DNA of 64,000 nt, taken from contig NC_081808.1 of assembly GCF_030704535.1 (NCBI RefSeq), positions 22,075,501 to 22,139,500 on the forward strand. The letters are read 5' to 3'. Below, one piece after another: positions 22,324 to 34,657 of the stretch. Within the stretch, counting starts at the first letter, position 1. Every line of letters starts with the position of its first letter. Below the pieces are notes generated by a model that was not told where the DNA came from, did not search any database, and worked only from the letters and a program-made list of their open reading frames with translations. A program made the translations under genes and the position numbers. Source of the DNA: Vitis vinifera (Eukaryota > Streptophyta > Magnoliopsida > Vitales > Vitaceae).

Positions 22324-23964
22324 GCTCTTCCTGTTTTTGTGTTCATATTTAAATATGGCAGCAGCAAAAGAAAACTGGCAGTGACATTCTAGAGATCCCT
22401 CTGTGTTACTGTGTTCCTTATCGCAGAGGGGTTGGGTTGGGATGGGAATTAGTGCTTGTAAATTCTGTGTTTATCAAGTGTACACACTTTGGATAGATTG
22501 ATTTGTTGTGCATATCTTGCTCATCCTTGTTGAGATCTCGTAACAATTACAGTGTGAATACTCATCAGTTCCCAGACTGTTCGTGTGTTGCTGTTTCTTG
22601 CATTAGTTCCCTTTTTGTTTTCCTTTGTCTTCAAATAGAGTTTGCAATTTGACTAGAGACTTTCACTGTCGCATCAAGCATGAGTTTGACGCATCAATTG
22701 CATATATGAAAAGTGCCTTATAACTGTGCTTTACTCCTAGCGATTTTGCAGGTTAGATCCTGGCAGGTTGTGGTCATGAGTGCCGTGCCCTGAAAAACTG
22801 TAGCTTCCTTTTTAAGTGTTTGTAGTAGTGGCATGAGAGAATGCTAGCTCTTACCCCATAAGGGATGCATAGTTCTTTAGACCATAAGACGATGCTCCAA
22901 ATCATTTGTCAATCTAGTATCTTGCAACCAATTCATTTTGATAAAAAAAATGCTATGAATACAACAAGACACCTCCAAATTCAACAACAAATATAATGAA
23001 AGGAAAAAATTCTGAAGCATCATCCACTTTGACGTCAGTTGTAGTAAGACCATTGAGAAGTTTCAATGTTCTAGCGTGTATATGGATGTTTAAGGCCAAG
23101 GCGCCGTATTTCATTGAGTGATGAAAACTTTTTTGATGCATGGCTGTGAACAAAAATTGGTCAATTCCTCTAAAATCCAGAAGGAAGCCACCACATCTTC
23201 GTTTCACAGGATGGAATAGCAAAAGATGGAAGATGATCCACTGTGGTTGATTGGTGTACACAAAACCATCTTCCTCTAGTCTTGTTAGTTCATTGAAAAT
23301 GGTGACCCTGAAAAGGACAACAAGGTTAGGAAGACATAATTCATTCAAGAAACTAAATATCAACATAGAAAGAGACTTGGCAAGGGTTAATGTTTTACAC
23401 TTCCAATTGGTAATGCTCCTAAATTCTGGAACTTCTCCAAAGATTTCAATTATTACTAGACATGGCTCACCCTTTCCTTTCCTTTCCCTTATTGTTTGAG
23501 GACTAATTCATATATTAACATTGCAAGGACCAACCAAAAAGAGGCATGTTGGAAAATCAACTAGAAAAGTTAATAACGATCACCTGCAGTCACAATACTC
23601 TCTGCACAAAACAATTCCCACACCTCTACCTAGCCAACAAAGAAGCATCAACCAAGTCAGGAAAAACACACTTTGAATGGTTTCAAACACAACATCAGTA
23701 AATATTTGGGTAAGGTTCTTACCCCTTCAGAAAGTTGCCATGGACAGCCTTAAAAATACACCAAGCCGCAACCTCTACAGCACATAGAAAGTCATCTAGA
23801 CTGCGAATCCATCAGTTCCCATGCTGTTAAGGTACATGTTTTTTGATATTTTATGTAAGATTCCAGTAAGTTAAATCTATTGAGAATGTCTTGAACAATG
23901 GCAGCTAGTTGTTTGTTGTTGTTACAATGGGATGTGGATGGCAATGGATGGGGTGTGGACAGCA
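22324..23964. other. Spacer between PLD delta and the convergent PPR gene
   Basis: Holds the PLD delta 3' UTR on the plus strand and the PPR 3' UTR on the minus strand. A 137-codon minus-strand frame at 22953-23366 has no recognisable motif and no supporting signals; I do not call it a gene. Confidence 0.5.
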
Positions 23965-25575
23965 TTAGATGGTTTCTACCAAAGGGAACCTATCAAACAA
24001 TCCGGCCTCTTCCTCCATTATATTATCCAACCTTTCCAATGTGTCAAAAATCTGATCTTTAAATGGATGAGATTTATCTTCCACTCCAAATGTGTGGAGA
24101 ACACAACCCAACTCAATTGCACTACATCCAAGTGGCTTCCTGATATTCTTCTCTTTCAGCGCCTTCCTCAGTCTTGCTGCATTCTCCCACTTACCTGCAT
24201 CTTCATACATCTTAACAAGAATTATGTACCGCCCAGCATTGTCAGGGTCAAGAACAAATAACTTCTCTGCTATTTCTTCTGCAAGTTCTATATTATTATG
24301 TATTCTACAAGCACCAAGCAAGGCACCATAGACATCCTTCCCTGGCTGCATGGGCATGTTTTTAACAAACTCGACTGCCTCATGAAGAAACCCAGCTCGA
24401 CCCAAGATATCTACCACGCTAGCATAATGCTCAGAACTTTTCTCAACTCCATAATCCCCCATTTTCTCAAAAAGTTCCATTCCTTCTGCAACCATCCCTG
24501 CATGACTAAATGCAGACAACAAACATAAGAATATGACTCCATCTGGATGTAAACCACTATCAATTAGCCCAGAGAACATTTTGAGAGCTTCATCTGCATG
24601 GCCATGCATACCATAACACCTTATTATTGCATTCCAGACCACAATATTTTTATCATCGATCCGATCAAATACATCCCGGGCACTGTTCAAAAGGCCACAG
24701 TTTGCATACATTGCAATAAGACCGCTGCCTAAAGCGGCATCAAGTTCAATGCCTGACTTTATTACATAAGAATGAATCCACAGGCCCTCTTGGATGGCTG
24801 TTGCTTGTGCACAAGCAGGAAGAATAGCAACAAGAGTAGCACTATCAGGTGCATACACAGTATCACCTTGCACTTGCAGCATATTATGGAAAAGCACAAG
24901 AGCATCATCTGCACATCCATTAATGGCATAGCCCGAAATCATTGAATTCCAAGTTACAATATCTTTCTCAGAGATCATATCAAACACCCTCCTCGATGCC
25001 CCAATTTCGTTACATTTGGCATAAAATGCCACAAGAGCATTTCCAACAAACAGATCCAAATCAAGTCCATGTTTCACAACATGCCCATGAATAGCCTGAC
25101 CCTTCTTCCCATCTTTCATTGCACCACAAGCCTTTAACACAAAAGGGAAGGTATACCTGTTTGCAGCAACTCCACTGCATCGCATATATTCATAAATATT
25201 CAATGCTTCCATAAAAGGACCCAGATTTGCATAACCCTGAATGATCGTATTCCACACAAAAACATCTCTGTCAGGCAAACAGTCGAACACCTTCCTTGCA
25301 TCTTCGATGTTTGATTCATAGCACTGGGCGTACTTGCCCACAAGCTTTGCACCAAGAAATGGGTTCTCCTCAAACCCTCCAATAATTATCTGGGCATGTA
25401 TGCTTTTGATGGTTTTGGTGCCTTTACAACGCTGTAACAAGTATGTATAATCGTATGAATTTCTCTGAGATGCCATGCCCACAAAACATCTAATTGAAGT
25501 GAATATCATTCTTGTTAAAAGAAGAAGCTTTGGTTTGACGAGGAACCCAAGCATCTGAGTTCTCAAAGGAAGCAT
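23965..25575 (-). CDS. Pentatricopeptide repeat protein, PLS class with E/E+ tail, organelle-targeted, 536 aa
   Basis: Intronless frame from ATG 25573-25575 to TAA 23965-23967. The first ~35 residues are basic and hydrophobic without acidic residues, as in a mitochondrial or plastid presequence. PLS-type repeats follow, for example DVFVWNTIIQGYANLGPFME, DIVTWNSMISGYAINGCADD and NIVVWNAIIRCYGMHGHADE, each followed by a helix ending in a DG/PD-type step. After about residue 405 comes an E motif (VYGALLGACRIHNNIELAEE) and an E+-like segment (VEDKSHPFKDQIFDTLERL). No DYW deaminase domain is present. E-class PPR proteins bind single-stranded organellar RNA one base per repeat and usually recruit an editing deaminase in trans. 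The target cannot be told from this sequence by eye. Confidence 0.9.
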   Translation of the reverse strand: MLPLRTQMLGFLVKPKLLLLTRMIFTSIRCFVGMASQRNSYDYTYLLQRCKGTKTIKSIHAQIIIGGFEENPFLGAKLVGKYAQCYESNIEDARKVFDCLPDRDVFVWNTIIQGYANLGPFMEALNIYEYMRCSGVAANRYTFPFVLKACGAMKDGKKGQAIHGHVVKHGLDLDLFVGNALVAFYAKCNEIGASRRVFDMISEKDIVTWNSMISGYAINGCADDALVLFHNMLQVQGDTVYAPDSATLVAILPACAQATAIQEGLWIHSYVIKSGIELDAALGSGLIAMYANCGLLNSARDVFDRIDDKNIVVWNAIIRCYGMHGHADEALKMFSGLIDSGLHPDGVIFLCLLSAFSHAGMVAEGMELFEKMGDYGVEKSSEHYASVVDILGRAGFLHEAVEFVKNMPMQPGKDVYGALLGACRIHNNIELAEEIAEKLFVLDPDNAGRYIILVKMYEDAGKWENAARLRKALKEKNIRKPLGCSAIELGCVLHTFGVEDKSHPFKDQIFDTLERLDNIMEEEAGLFDRFPLVETI

Positions 25576-27387
25576 TTCCTCTGTTTCAATTCTCCATTAA
25601 ACCCCACAAACAACCAAATCAATAGAATGCAGTTACTTCATTGACAGTTGAATTCAAGAATAGGGTTTGAGTTGATGATTCAAGTCTAGCAATTTTTTAA
25701 CAACAAATTTCAAGGCTAATCATTTCTGCCAAACACAACAGCATTTTTCTCATTTTTAAATTGAGAATTTATATTTGGATCTCCCAAAACTCTCGGCCCA
25801 CCCATTTTATTCACCCATCCATCCTTGAAATTTGCATCGGGTGAACCCCACCCAACCCGACCCGTCTATCCATCCCTATTCCCATCTTTATCTAAATAAA
25901 AAATTAAACCCGGGACAGTGTAGAAAATTCTCATATCCATCCCACTCTATTTAATTTTTATAATTTTGAAATATTATTAAAAATAAGATTAATTTATAAA
26001 TAAATAAATATTTTAAATATTTATAATTTATTTTTATAAAAAGTAATATTTTATGCATGTTTAAAAAGTTAAAAATGAAAAAAAAAACTAAAATAATTTT
26101 TATTTAATATTATGTATAATTGAAATGAGGTTACACAAAGTCATATCCTCTAAACCCTTCTATGGTGAGATGGGTACTTAGAATAACCCGTTACATTGTC
26201 ATCCCTACATCCAATGTCTTTTGGTGGATGAGACAAAATAAAAAATTTATGTATTATAATAAATATAGATAAATTTTCATAATTTAGAAATAGTAGATAA
26301 AATAAGTAATTATTGATATTAGTTATAAAAAGAAAAGAAGAATTTATAATATGATAAATAACAAAAATACTAAAAACATTGGCAAAGGAGTTTTGGATTT
26401 TATTAAAAAATTCATATAATATTTAAGATTTTTCTTTTAAGATAGTAAGAAATTTGACCAAAACATTTTGTAATAATTTTTAGAAATATTTCGTTGAAGA
26501 ACTTTTAGAAAAATTTAATAATTTCACAAATAATATTTTTTGGATTTCTTAAATAATTAAATATAAATCACTTGATAGTGATACAAATTTTTATTAAAAG
26601 TAATCTAATATAATGTCAGTATTAAAATTTAGGTGGTCAACTCTAAATTACTAAATTCTTGATTAAACCTAAAACTCTAAATATTATAAAAATATTTAAA
26701 TTAAACTAAAAATAACCTACCAATAAAAAAACATATTTGATAAAATATCAAATATTTAAACAAAATTAAATTTTGTTGGCAATCATAAATCTTTAAATTA
26801 AACTAAAAATAACCTACTAGTAAAAAGGACATTCGATAAAATATCAAATATTTAAACAAAATTAAATTTTATCAACAATTAAATAACATTTATTTGAATA
26901 ATTGTGTACATACTTATGAATTAGCAACTGCTTGATTAAACCTAAAATTTTAACATTTAAAAAAGTCTCAAAATTAAACAAAACATAGCACACAACAAAA
27001 AAAAATGTAATAAAATATCAAATACAAAATTATAAAAAAATAATTTTGCTAGATTTATTTTATGTATATTAGGATTTAAATAAATTTAATTTTATTAACA
27101 TTAAATAAATTTAAAAATGCAAACAAACAAATATTTTATAAAATCTATTCAATATTCATACTTATTTAATTTTTTTTCACACACAAAACTAGTTTTTTAG
27201 AGAGGGCAAACTTGCATTATTTTTTCGATTTTCTAAAATTCCTAAATCAACAAAAGAAAATTCCAAACATAAATCTTAATAATATATTTACTTAATTATT
27301 TTCAATGTACCTAAAATATCATTTTTTCACATTTTTCTTCCTTCTTAAAAATAAAAGATTAGGGTTATTAAAAGATTCATACAAGAG
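25576..27387. other. AT-rich spacer upstream of the PPR gene
   Basis: 5' flank of the PPR gene, then about 1.5 kb of highly AT-rich DNA with a direct repeat at 26696-26882. No gene seen. Confidence 0.55.
26696..26882. repeat. Direct repeat, two copies, period about 98 bp
   Basis: The phrase AAATTAAACTAAAAATAACC followed by GATAAAATATCAAATATTTAAAC occurs from about 26697 and again from about 26795, with a few substitutions. Confidence 0.65.
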
Positions 27388-27509
27388 TATCAAAATATAA
27401 AAGTAGACTAGAATTGAAAAGATAACAAAGAGTTAAAACAAAGATGATTTTTTGGAATATTTCTTGCATACTTTCATTCTGATTGAATTACATAAATAGC
27501 TAGGTTATT

Positions 27510-28318
27510 TATGTTTCTATAATAGGTTGTTTATAATAATTACAACAACCTTGATTATTAGGAAAATTGATGCGAACCATATTCGACACGATTTGAGACC
27601 CAACAAACAGTATTTGAATAATTGCCCAAGAAAGCTAAAATACAGATTTTTGATAGAACCCTGACCCAACTTTTATAAGTGAAACTTGAACCAAAAGTAT
27701 AAGTAACAAACCTTGACCCAATGATTACAATGGAATCATGAACCAAAGGTATAAAATTTAAACGCCACAAGGAAGAATCCCTAATAAGTTCACAGTTCTT
27801 GAAGAACCAAAAGAAGAGCAAAACCTCACCTTTTCTGATTGTTTTATTCAATAAAAAATTATCCCCTATTACAATGAGTGCGTTATATGTCATGAAAAAA
27901 AACTTACTAAATATTAAAACCCTAAATAAAGGTTGATTTGGTCTGAAATTAGCAGATCCAAAATAGGAAAATAGCTAAAAAACGTTCTAAATAATAAAAG
28001 CCTAAAATTAAGGTAAATTTAGCCTGAATTTAGAAACTCTAGAATAGGAAATAACTAATATGAAGCTGGAAAGTCAATCAGTCATTAATCCATACCATAA
28101 ATCATGTCTAATCAAGCCAGATTAGCCCTCAATAGCTTGGATTAAATTTATTACACCTTCATCTTCCTTTGGGCCAAACTTGGAATGTCCTGCGTTAGAA
28201 TCAGCCCAAATCACTTGAATTAGCCCATTAAGTGCTTCTTTGATCTTCTTAGATCTTGCTTTAGTAATAGGCCCAACTGGAACATGCAATGGATCCTTGA
28301 CTGCTTGTTGATTCGCAT
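27510..28318 (-). mobile_element. Retroelement fragment (gypsy-like 3' part) inserted in the copia 3' LTR
   Basis: It interrupts the copia LTR: LTR similarity stops near 27510 and resumes near 28319. On the minus strand it begins with a peptide VGPITKARSKKIKEALNGLI, a phrase typical of the end of plant gypsy polyproteins, followed by non-coding LTR-like sequence. Partial and broken; boundaries are approximate to ten or twenty bases. Confidence 0.5.
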
Positions 28319-30476
28319 AAAAAATATAGGTAGTTCTAACTAATTAACAACTAGTAGCTAAGTGGTTAGCTTCAACATTCCCTTTCAAGCTCATGGTAGA
28401 ATTCTTCACACTAAGTTTTTCTTGTTATCTCACAAAATAAGCTATAGAAATTGGTTTAGTCAATACATCAGCAGTTTGATCTATGGTAGGAACATGTTGG
28501 ACTGACAACGTCTTTGTTAAGACCTTTTCACACACAAAATAGATATATAACTCTATGTTTTGTTTTAGAATGAAGTATATGATTTTCAAACATTGCTATT
28601 GTGCTTAAATTGTCACACTAAACCACTAGACTCCTTGGTTGAAGAATTTTAAGTTTTAATAATAATGATTGTAATCATAAAATTTCGAAGGTAGCAATAG
28701 CAAGACTTCTGTACCCCTCTTCATTGCTAGACCTCGAAATAGTATGTTGCTTCTTCAAGGACCACGAAACAATGTTGTTACCAAAGTATACACAAAATCT
28801 AGTGGTTGACCTTCTATCATCTAGGTCACTTCCCCAATCTACATTTGAATATCCAATCAATCCTAAGCTACCATATCTTGTAAATGAGAGACCAAATTCA
28901 ATAGTTTCTTTAAGGTATCTTAAAATCCTTTTGACAACTTTCTAATGAGTGTTTAATGGTTGTTGCATTAATCGACAAACTTTATTAACACTATAAGATA
29001 GTTCAAATCATGTTATAGTTATGTATTGCAATGTTTCTACCATGATTCTATGCTCACAAGCATTTGAAATAGGATCACCCACTAGAGAAGAGAGTTTTAA
29101 ACTAAATGTCATAGGTGTGAATAGAAGCTTGACATTTAAAATATGAACTTTCTTTAGGAGGTTAGTAATGTACTTTTTTTGGCAAAAACAAAACCCATAA
29201 TCAATGTGTTGGACTTCTATACCAAGAAAATAACTAATTTGCCAAGATCCTTAAGAAAGAAAATAACATTGAGATGAGAGATCAACTGGGTTAATTTTGA
29301 ACTATCACTTCTTGGATAATAATATCATCCAAATAGAGTAGTAAATCAAATAAATAATGAGTGATCTGCTTTAAAGGATGTAAAACCAAGTTGAAGCAAA
29401 AAAAAAAATTTAACTTTTCAAAAAAGCTTGAAGGTCTTGTTTCAAGCCATATAATGCTTTATGTAACTTGCACACTTGTGGTTTGTTTTATTCAAAACCA
29501 GTTGATAGTTGTATAAACACATTTTCTTGTAAAACCTCATTGAGAAATGCATTATTAACATCAATCTACCTAATCTCCCATCTTCTAGTTAAAACAAGTG
29601 TAAAAATCACTTTGATTGTTATTGGTTTAACTATTGGGCTAAATGTTTTAGTGAAATTAAAATCAACTTGTTGGTGAAATCACTTAGTTACTAAACAAGC
29701 TTTATATCTAAAAATTGAACCATCAGGATTTCTTTTGATTTTGAAGACCCATTTGCAATCAATGACTTTCCTATTTAGAGGTAAATCTACAAGAGACTAA
29801 GTTTTATTCTTAAACAAGACATCATATTCATCTAATATATATAGTAGTCTTCCAATAATCACAACTTAAGGCCTCATTAATAGAGGTGGGTTCACTTGTA
29901 GATAGATCAGTTGCAATATAGGCTTTAGGCTTAACAATTCCTTTTTTAGAGTGATAAAATGTAAGTTAGTAGGTAGTGAAGCATTACAACAATCAAGGAT
30001 AAACTTAGATAAAATTATGTGTAGGGGGTGATAAAGAATTAGGTTTAAGAGTTGGCACATACAATAAAGAAGTAATGAACGCTATAGTAAGAGACTCAAC
30101 AGGATGGTGGCTAGGTTGGTGACTATATGAGTCATTATATAAAGGTTGCACTATAGGAGATGGAAGAGGATGTATTATGTTGTCAATGATAGATAAGGAA
30201 AAAGTTTGGTTAGGTGGTTTCAAAGTAAAAGGAGATGTAAATTCATCAAACACAACATGTCATGAGATGTAGATTCTTACATCAAGACCTAAGCATCAAT
30301 AACCTTTGTGGACATCGCTATAACTAAGAAATGTGTAAGAGAAAAAACAGTATTGTAATTTATGATTATTATAAGGTCTTAAGTAAGAATAACGAGTACA
30401 ACCAAATACCTTCAAGAAGTTATAGTTAAGTTGAGTGTGAAACAACATTTCTTTTAACTCAAGGTTTCTTTTAAGT

Positions 30477-31735
30477 GGGTTTTGATGATAAGAAATCATG
30501 GTTAATTTGCTAATGAGTTAAAATCAAGATGAGTTTCAAGTGTTAATTGTGAAATTCAATTAGAAAATTAAGCTATTCATCAAATGATAAAAATACAAGA
30601 TCAAGTATGCATGAAGGTCGTTCACGTCTAAAAACTCAATGTAAGATGGATACTTGGGTGCAGTTAGGAGTATTATTTTTCTCATGTATTCCTTTCATAC
30701 TCATTAATTTTAAGCTTTAAAGATTGTATTTTATGTAAACTCGTGTGTAGTTTTAAAAACGTTAGGCAAAACTACTCCAAATTATTTTTTAAAAGGTGAT
30801 TAAGGTTATTGCCTAAGTGGAAGAAGTTTTTAGAATTGAAAAAGATTGTTTTTTGAGTTGAAAAGGTCTAACTAGTCAATGGTGGAAGAAATTGGCTGAA
30901 CCGATTGGGAACTAGTCGAACTAATTACCTTTCTCGGTTCAAGACCAATCAAAGGTGCATAAAAATCTTTTTTTTCATCTAGTAGGGGGTTTTCTCAGTC
31001 AAGGAAACCTTTTCTCGATCAAAGGTGCCTCTTTCCTAGTCGAGGTTCGAATAAACCCTAACAATCACCTATAACACATTAAATACTCAACGATTGATCA
31101 ATCGATCAAATTGGAGCTTAACTAGGAAAGACTAGTTAGTGTTTTTTTTGGGTGTTCGAGGTTGGAAATCTATAAATAGAGAATTATTTTTCATTTATTA
31201 AGAAGTGAACACATGCATTTAACTCTAAAACTACTTGTTTCTCACATTCAAAACTCTCTTCTCTCTTTGGTACATTAAAATCTCATTTTCAACCTACTTC
31301 TAATGCATTTTTGTGTTCATCCTAACTTCTCTTGTATTTGCTCATTAGTTATGCTAAGTTAAGTATTCTAAAACTTCATTCTTCAAGTAAGGTTGAGTGC
31401 TTAGTTTTCAAGTTGAAAATAGATAGACTTGAAGGATTGTAGAGCCCATTAGAGCTAGAAATCCAATTGTAAAGACTTGGGAGCTTGATTGAAACTTCAA
31501 ATTAGTGGAACCCTCACTTGAAAGGAGCTTAAAGAGAGTGAATGTAGGTGGAATTGACAGAACCACTATCTAATCAGTATTTACAATCTCTTTATCCTTT
31601 ATCTCTTTATTTGTACTGTTATTTCATTGTTGTTTGAGAATAATTTTTTGAAAAGTTTTTAAAGACCCACCCCACCCCCACCCCCACCCTCTTGGGTGTT
31701 TTTTTTAAAACTAATTAGCCTTGTTTCACAACTTT
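30477..31735. mobile_element. Probable solo LTR nested in the copia integrase region
   Basis: Copia integrase similarity stops near 31735 (LINRLPNTIL then SPLK) and resumes near 30477 (LFHTQLNYNFLKVFGC further on). The ~1.25 kb between is unrelated, non-coding, and has a TATA-like motif (CTATAAATAG at 31170-31179) as LTR promoters do. Similar short sequences (CTTTTAAGTGG / CTTTCAATGG) sit at both edges. Family not identified. Confidence 0.45.
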
Positions 31736-33880
31736 CAATGGTGATCTTTATTGCAAGATTGTGTTTGGCAACCTATTAATAAGGAACACAACAGTAATTT
31801 AAAAAAATGACCAAAACTTCAAAGGTAAGGAAGCTTGAACAAGAAGTATAAGTCCCAATTCAACTATATGATGATGTTTACATTCAACTAGACCATTTTA
31901 CTCAAAAGTATGAGGACAAGAATACCTTTGAATGATACCACAAGGGTTAAGGAAATGGGTGAGAGCTTTAAACTCACATCCCATGTCGATTTGTAAAACT
32001 TGACTTTTTTATTTAGTTATAGTTCAACCCAAGTTTTAAAATAAAGGAAAGATTTATATACATCATATTTGCATCTAAGAAAATATATACATGTGTATCA
32101 AGAGTAAGCATTAACAAATGACATATAATATCTAAAACCATTCAAAGAAAGAATAGAGATTACACTCTACACATCAACAACTAATTGAAGAAGTAGAGTA
32201 TATTTGGTGCAAAATTTAAGAAAAGGGAGTTTGTGACTTGTTCCTATTTGGCAAGCTAAACAAACTGAAGGAATGTTATTGAAATGATGAGGTATGTTAT
32301 GAAGAGTTAACACTTCTTGTATTACTTTTTAAGCAGGGTGTCCAAGCCTTTTGTGCCACAAATCAATCACACAGTTATCACATTAAGGGAAAATTGAATT
32401 TTGATTTAGGTTTGAGGTCTTAAACTTTATAGAATAATTAGTTGTAAAAGGTTGAATGTCATCAGGTTAGCTTCAAAATGAGGGAGAACCTTTCCAGTGT
32501 GTTGAGTCGTGAGATTGAATCTATACAATCTTTCATGCAAATTTCTTTTGAGAAGTGTTGTTCCTATTACATGATCTTTCACAACACAAAAACAAAACGT
32601 GAAATTCGAAGAAAACATTGTTATCTTTAGCAAATTGTGAAACACTAAAAAGGTTTTTGGCGATTAAAGGAGCATGCAAGTGGTTTTTAAGATGAAATTA
32701 GTTAGGAGAAGATGTTGAAAATGGAACTATAAAATGACCTATATGTTTAATATAAATACTTGTGTCATTCCTTACATGTAACTTGTTTTAACCATGGTAC
32801 TCACTTCTAAAGTTCATATTATTTAGGTCATTGATAATGTGATTTGTTGCACCCAAATTAGAATGTTGTTCCCATCATTTATAGTATTAGGAGTAGCAAC
32901 CATTGTTGTCATTGAGTTAGATTCAAAAGCATGGTGGTTGTTCAGTCTAATAAACAATGTGTTGAAACGATAGTATCATTTGTGTACTATATATCCAAAC
33001 TTTTTGCATAGTTGGCATGGTGGTTTCGAATTCCCCCAGGTGCATTCTCTACCATGAATATCACCACGATCTTAGTTACCACCACAACTACTTTGAAAAT
33101 ATTGGTTTCCACCTCGACCTTCTTAGATACTTTGATTTTTTCCTCAACCACCTTGTGTAGATAAACTTACAGATGACTGATTATTTTTTTTTTTTGTGTA
33201 AAAGATGATGAATTTTGTTCAATCCTATCTCTTGAGCAAACAATAAAGATGAAACAACTTTCAAGGAATAGTAATCTTCACAGAAAGTAATCACAAACAA
33301 CAATAAAATCATATTCTAGACCAAAGCTAACTAAAATTGCCAAAATCTGATCATTCTAAAAAATATTGTGTCTAGATGAAGCTAATATGTTTGAATAGGT
33401 TTTTATTTTAATCAAGCAATCTTTCATTGGTAAACCATATTTCTTTTGACTTTACAACTTGAATTTGTATTGCATTACCTTTGCCTTTGATTGGTAAGCA
33501 AAAATCGGTTCTATTATTTTCCAAACTTCTTTAGTAGTGTCACATCCAATGAGTTGAGGCAACATTTTAGAGCTCATTGAGGCTAACAACCAAGGAATAA
33601 GAAGATTATCTTGTCTTTTGAAAATAGTATATGTAAGATTGATTACTTTGGTTTCACATTCCTCGATAAATTTCTGAAAGGAAACTTGATTTTGAAATAA
33701 AATTTGCTCATCCATAACCTTTGATTGCATCAAGAACCTAATGTTTCTAAGAAAGATAGTTTACATCAGTCAACCTCATTGTAACAAGTTGATTGAGAGG
33801 ATTAGCTATTTGAAGAATTGGAACAATCGAAGATAGCTTTGTTTCCATGGAAGAGATTTCTACCATGATTGAGCTTCAAA

Positions 33881-33892
33881 GCTTTGATATCA
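33881..33892 (-). other. Primer-binding site of the copia element
   Basis: The minus strand here is a decayed form of the initiator-methionine tRNA primer site common in plant copia elements. It sits directly beside the LTR edge. Confidence 0.6.
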
Positions 33893-34068
33893 TATCAAAA
33901 TATGAAAGCAAAAATAACAGAGAATTGAAAAAAGATAACATAAAGTTGAAAACAAATGAATCTTTCTTGTATATTTTCATTATAATTGAATTACAGTTAT
34001 TTATATATCAAAAAATACAAGTAACTCTAACTATTTAATAAGAAGTAGCTAATAGGTTGATTTCAATA
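33893..34068 (-). repeat. 5' LTR of the copia element
   Basis: About 176 bp. It corresponds to 27388-27515 plus 28319-28377 of the other LTR, with substantial divergence. The outer edge was taken where similarity to the other LTR stops. Confidence 0.65.
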
Positions 34069-34657
34069 AAGAAAAAGAAAAGGAAAATATGCATATTTTT
34101 TATAAGAATATTTTAAATTTTCTCAGTATTTCAATTTCTTCACTTTACAATATTCTTTTACTCAGAGAATTCATAATAAAATGCATAGTAAGGAATATTT
34201 TTTTGGGTGATTTTATTTCATATATGTCCTCTTAATTACCAAAATTATACACGCAACCTTGTTAATAAAGTGGGGCTTTTGTTAGCAGATATTTTTAGAA
34301 GCTACTACATTATTATTTAAAGTAAAAAACTTCTGACTTTTATCGACCCCACACTTGAAAAGTCAAATTCTGGACGAATTGATCATGGCCATCGACGGTC
34401 CTGATCTCTCTGCTACGCAACCTCACATGCCCTTCGAGTCTTTAGAGCAATAAATAGAATAAGCCCGGCCGCGTCGTATCTTGTTCTGCAGTTCTGCTGT
34501 GGCGCTATTTTCCCCTTTTCGGAAAAGGGAAGAGAAGGAAGCAAACAATCTGCCCTAAGTTTCGATCCCAGACCACCGAGGGGCTTTCTCAAGCCTCACT
34601 GCCCAAAACCCGTCTTTTTCATCTCTTGTTTTAAGGCTTCTTAATCTCTGCTTGAAA
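34069..34657. other. 5' flank and UTR of the SR45a-like gene
   Basis: AT-rich to about 34330, then more GC-rich sequence that should contain the promoter and 5' UTR. No TATA box of good spacing is evident. No separate gene. Confidence 0.5.

Larger units (their letters stand above)
27388..34068 (-). mobile_element. Ty1/copia LTR retrotransposon, old and broken, with nested insertions
   Basis: A copia element read on the minus strand. Right-hand (5') LTR about 33893-34068 (~176 bp); left-hand (3') LTR 27388-28377, enlarged by an insertion. A primer-binding site for initiator Met-tRNA lies next to the 5' LTR (33881-33892) and a purine run next to the 3' LTR. Flanking 5-mers AAGAG/AAGAA look like the target duplication. 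A gag-like region lies around 33452-33733, integrase around 30296-32200 (split by another insertion), reverse transcriptase around 29000-30000 and RNase H around 28675-28860 (GYSNVDWGSDLDDRRSTT). The element is broken, with many interruptions throughout, and its two LTRs have clearly diverged, so it is old. Confidence 0.8.

Noticed and set aside
22953-23366. 137-codon minus-strand frame
   Set aside because: No recognisable motif and no promoter or splice support; probably chance in the spacer.
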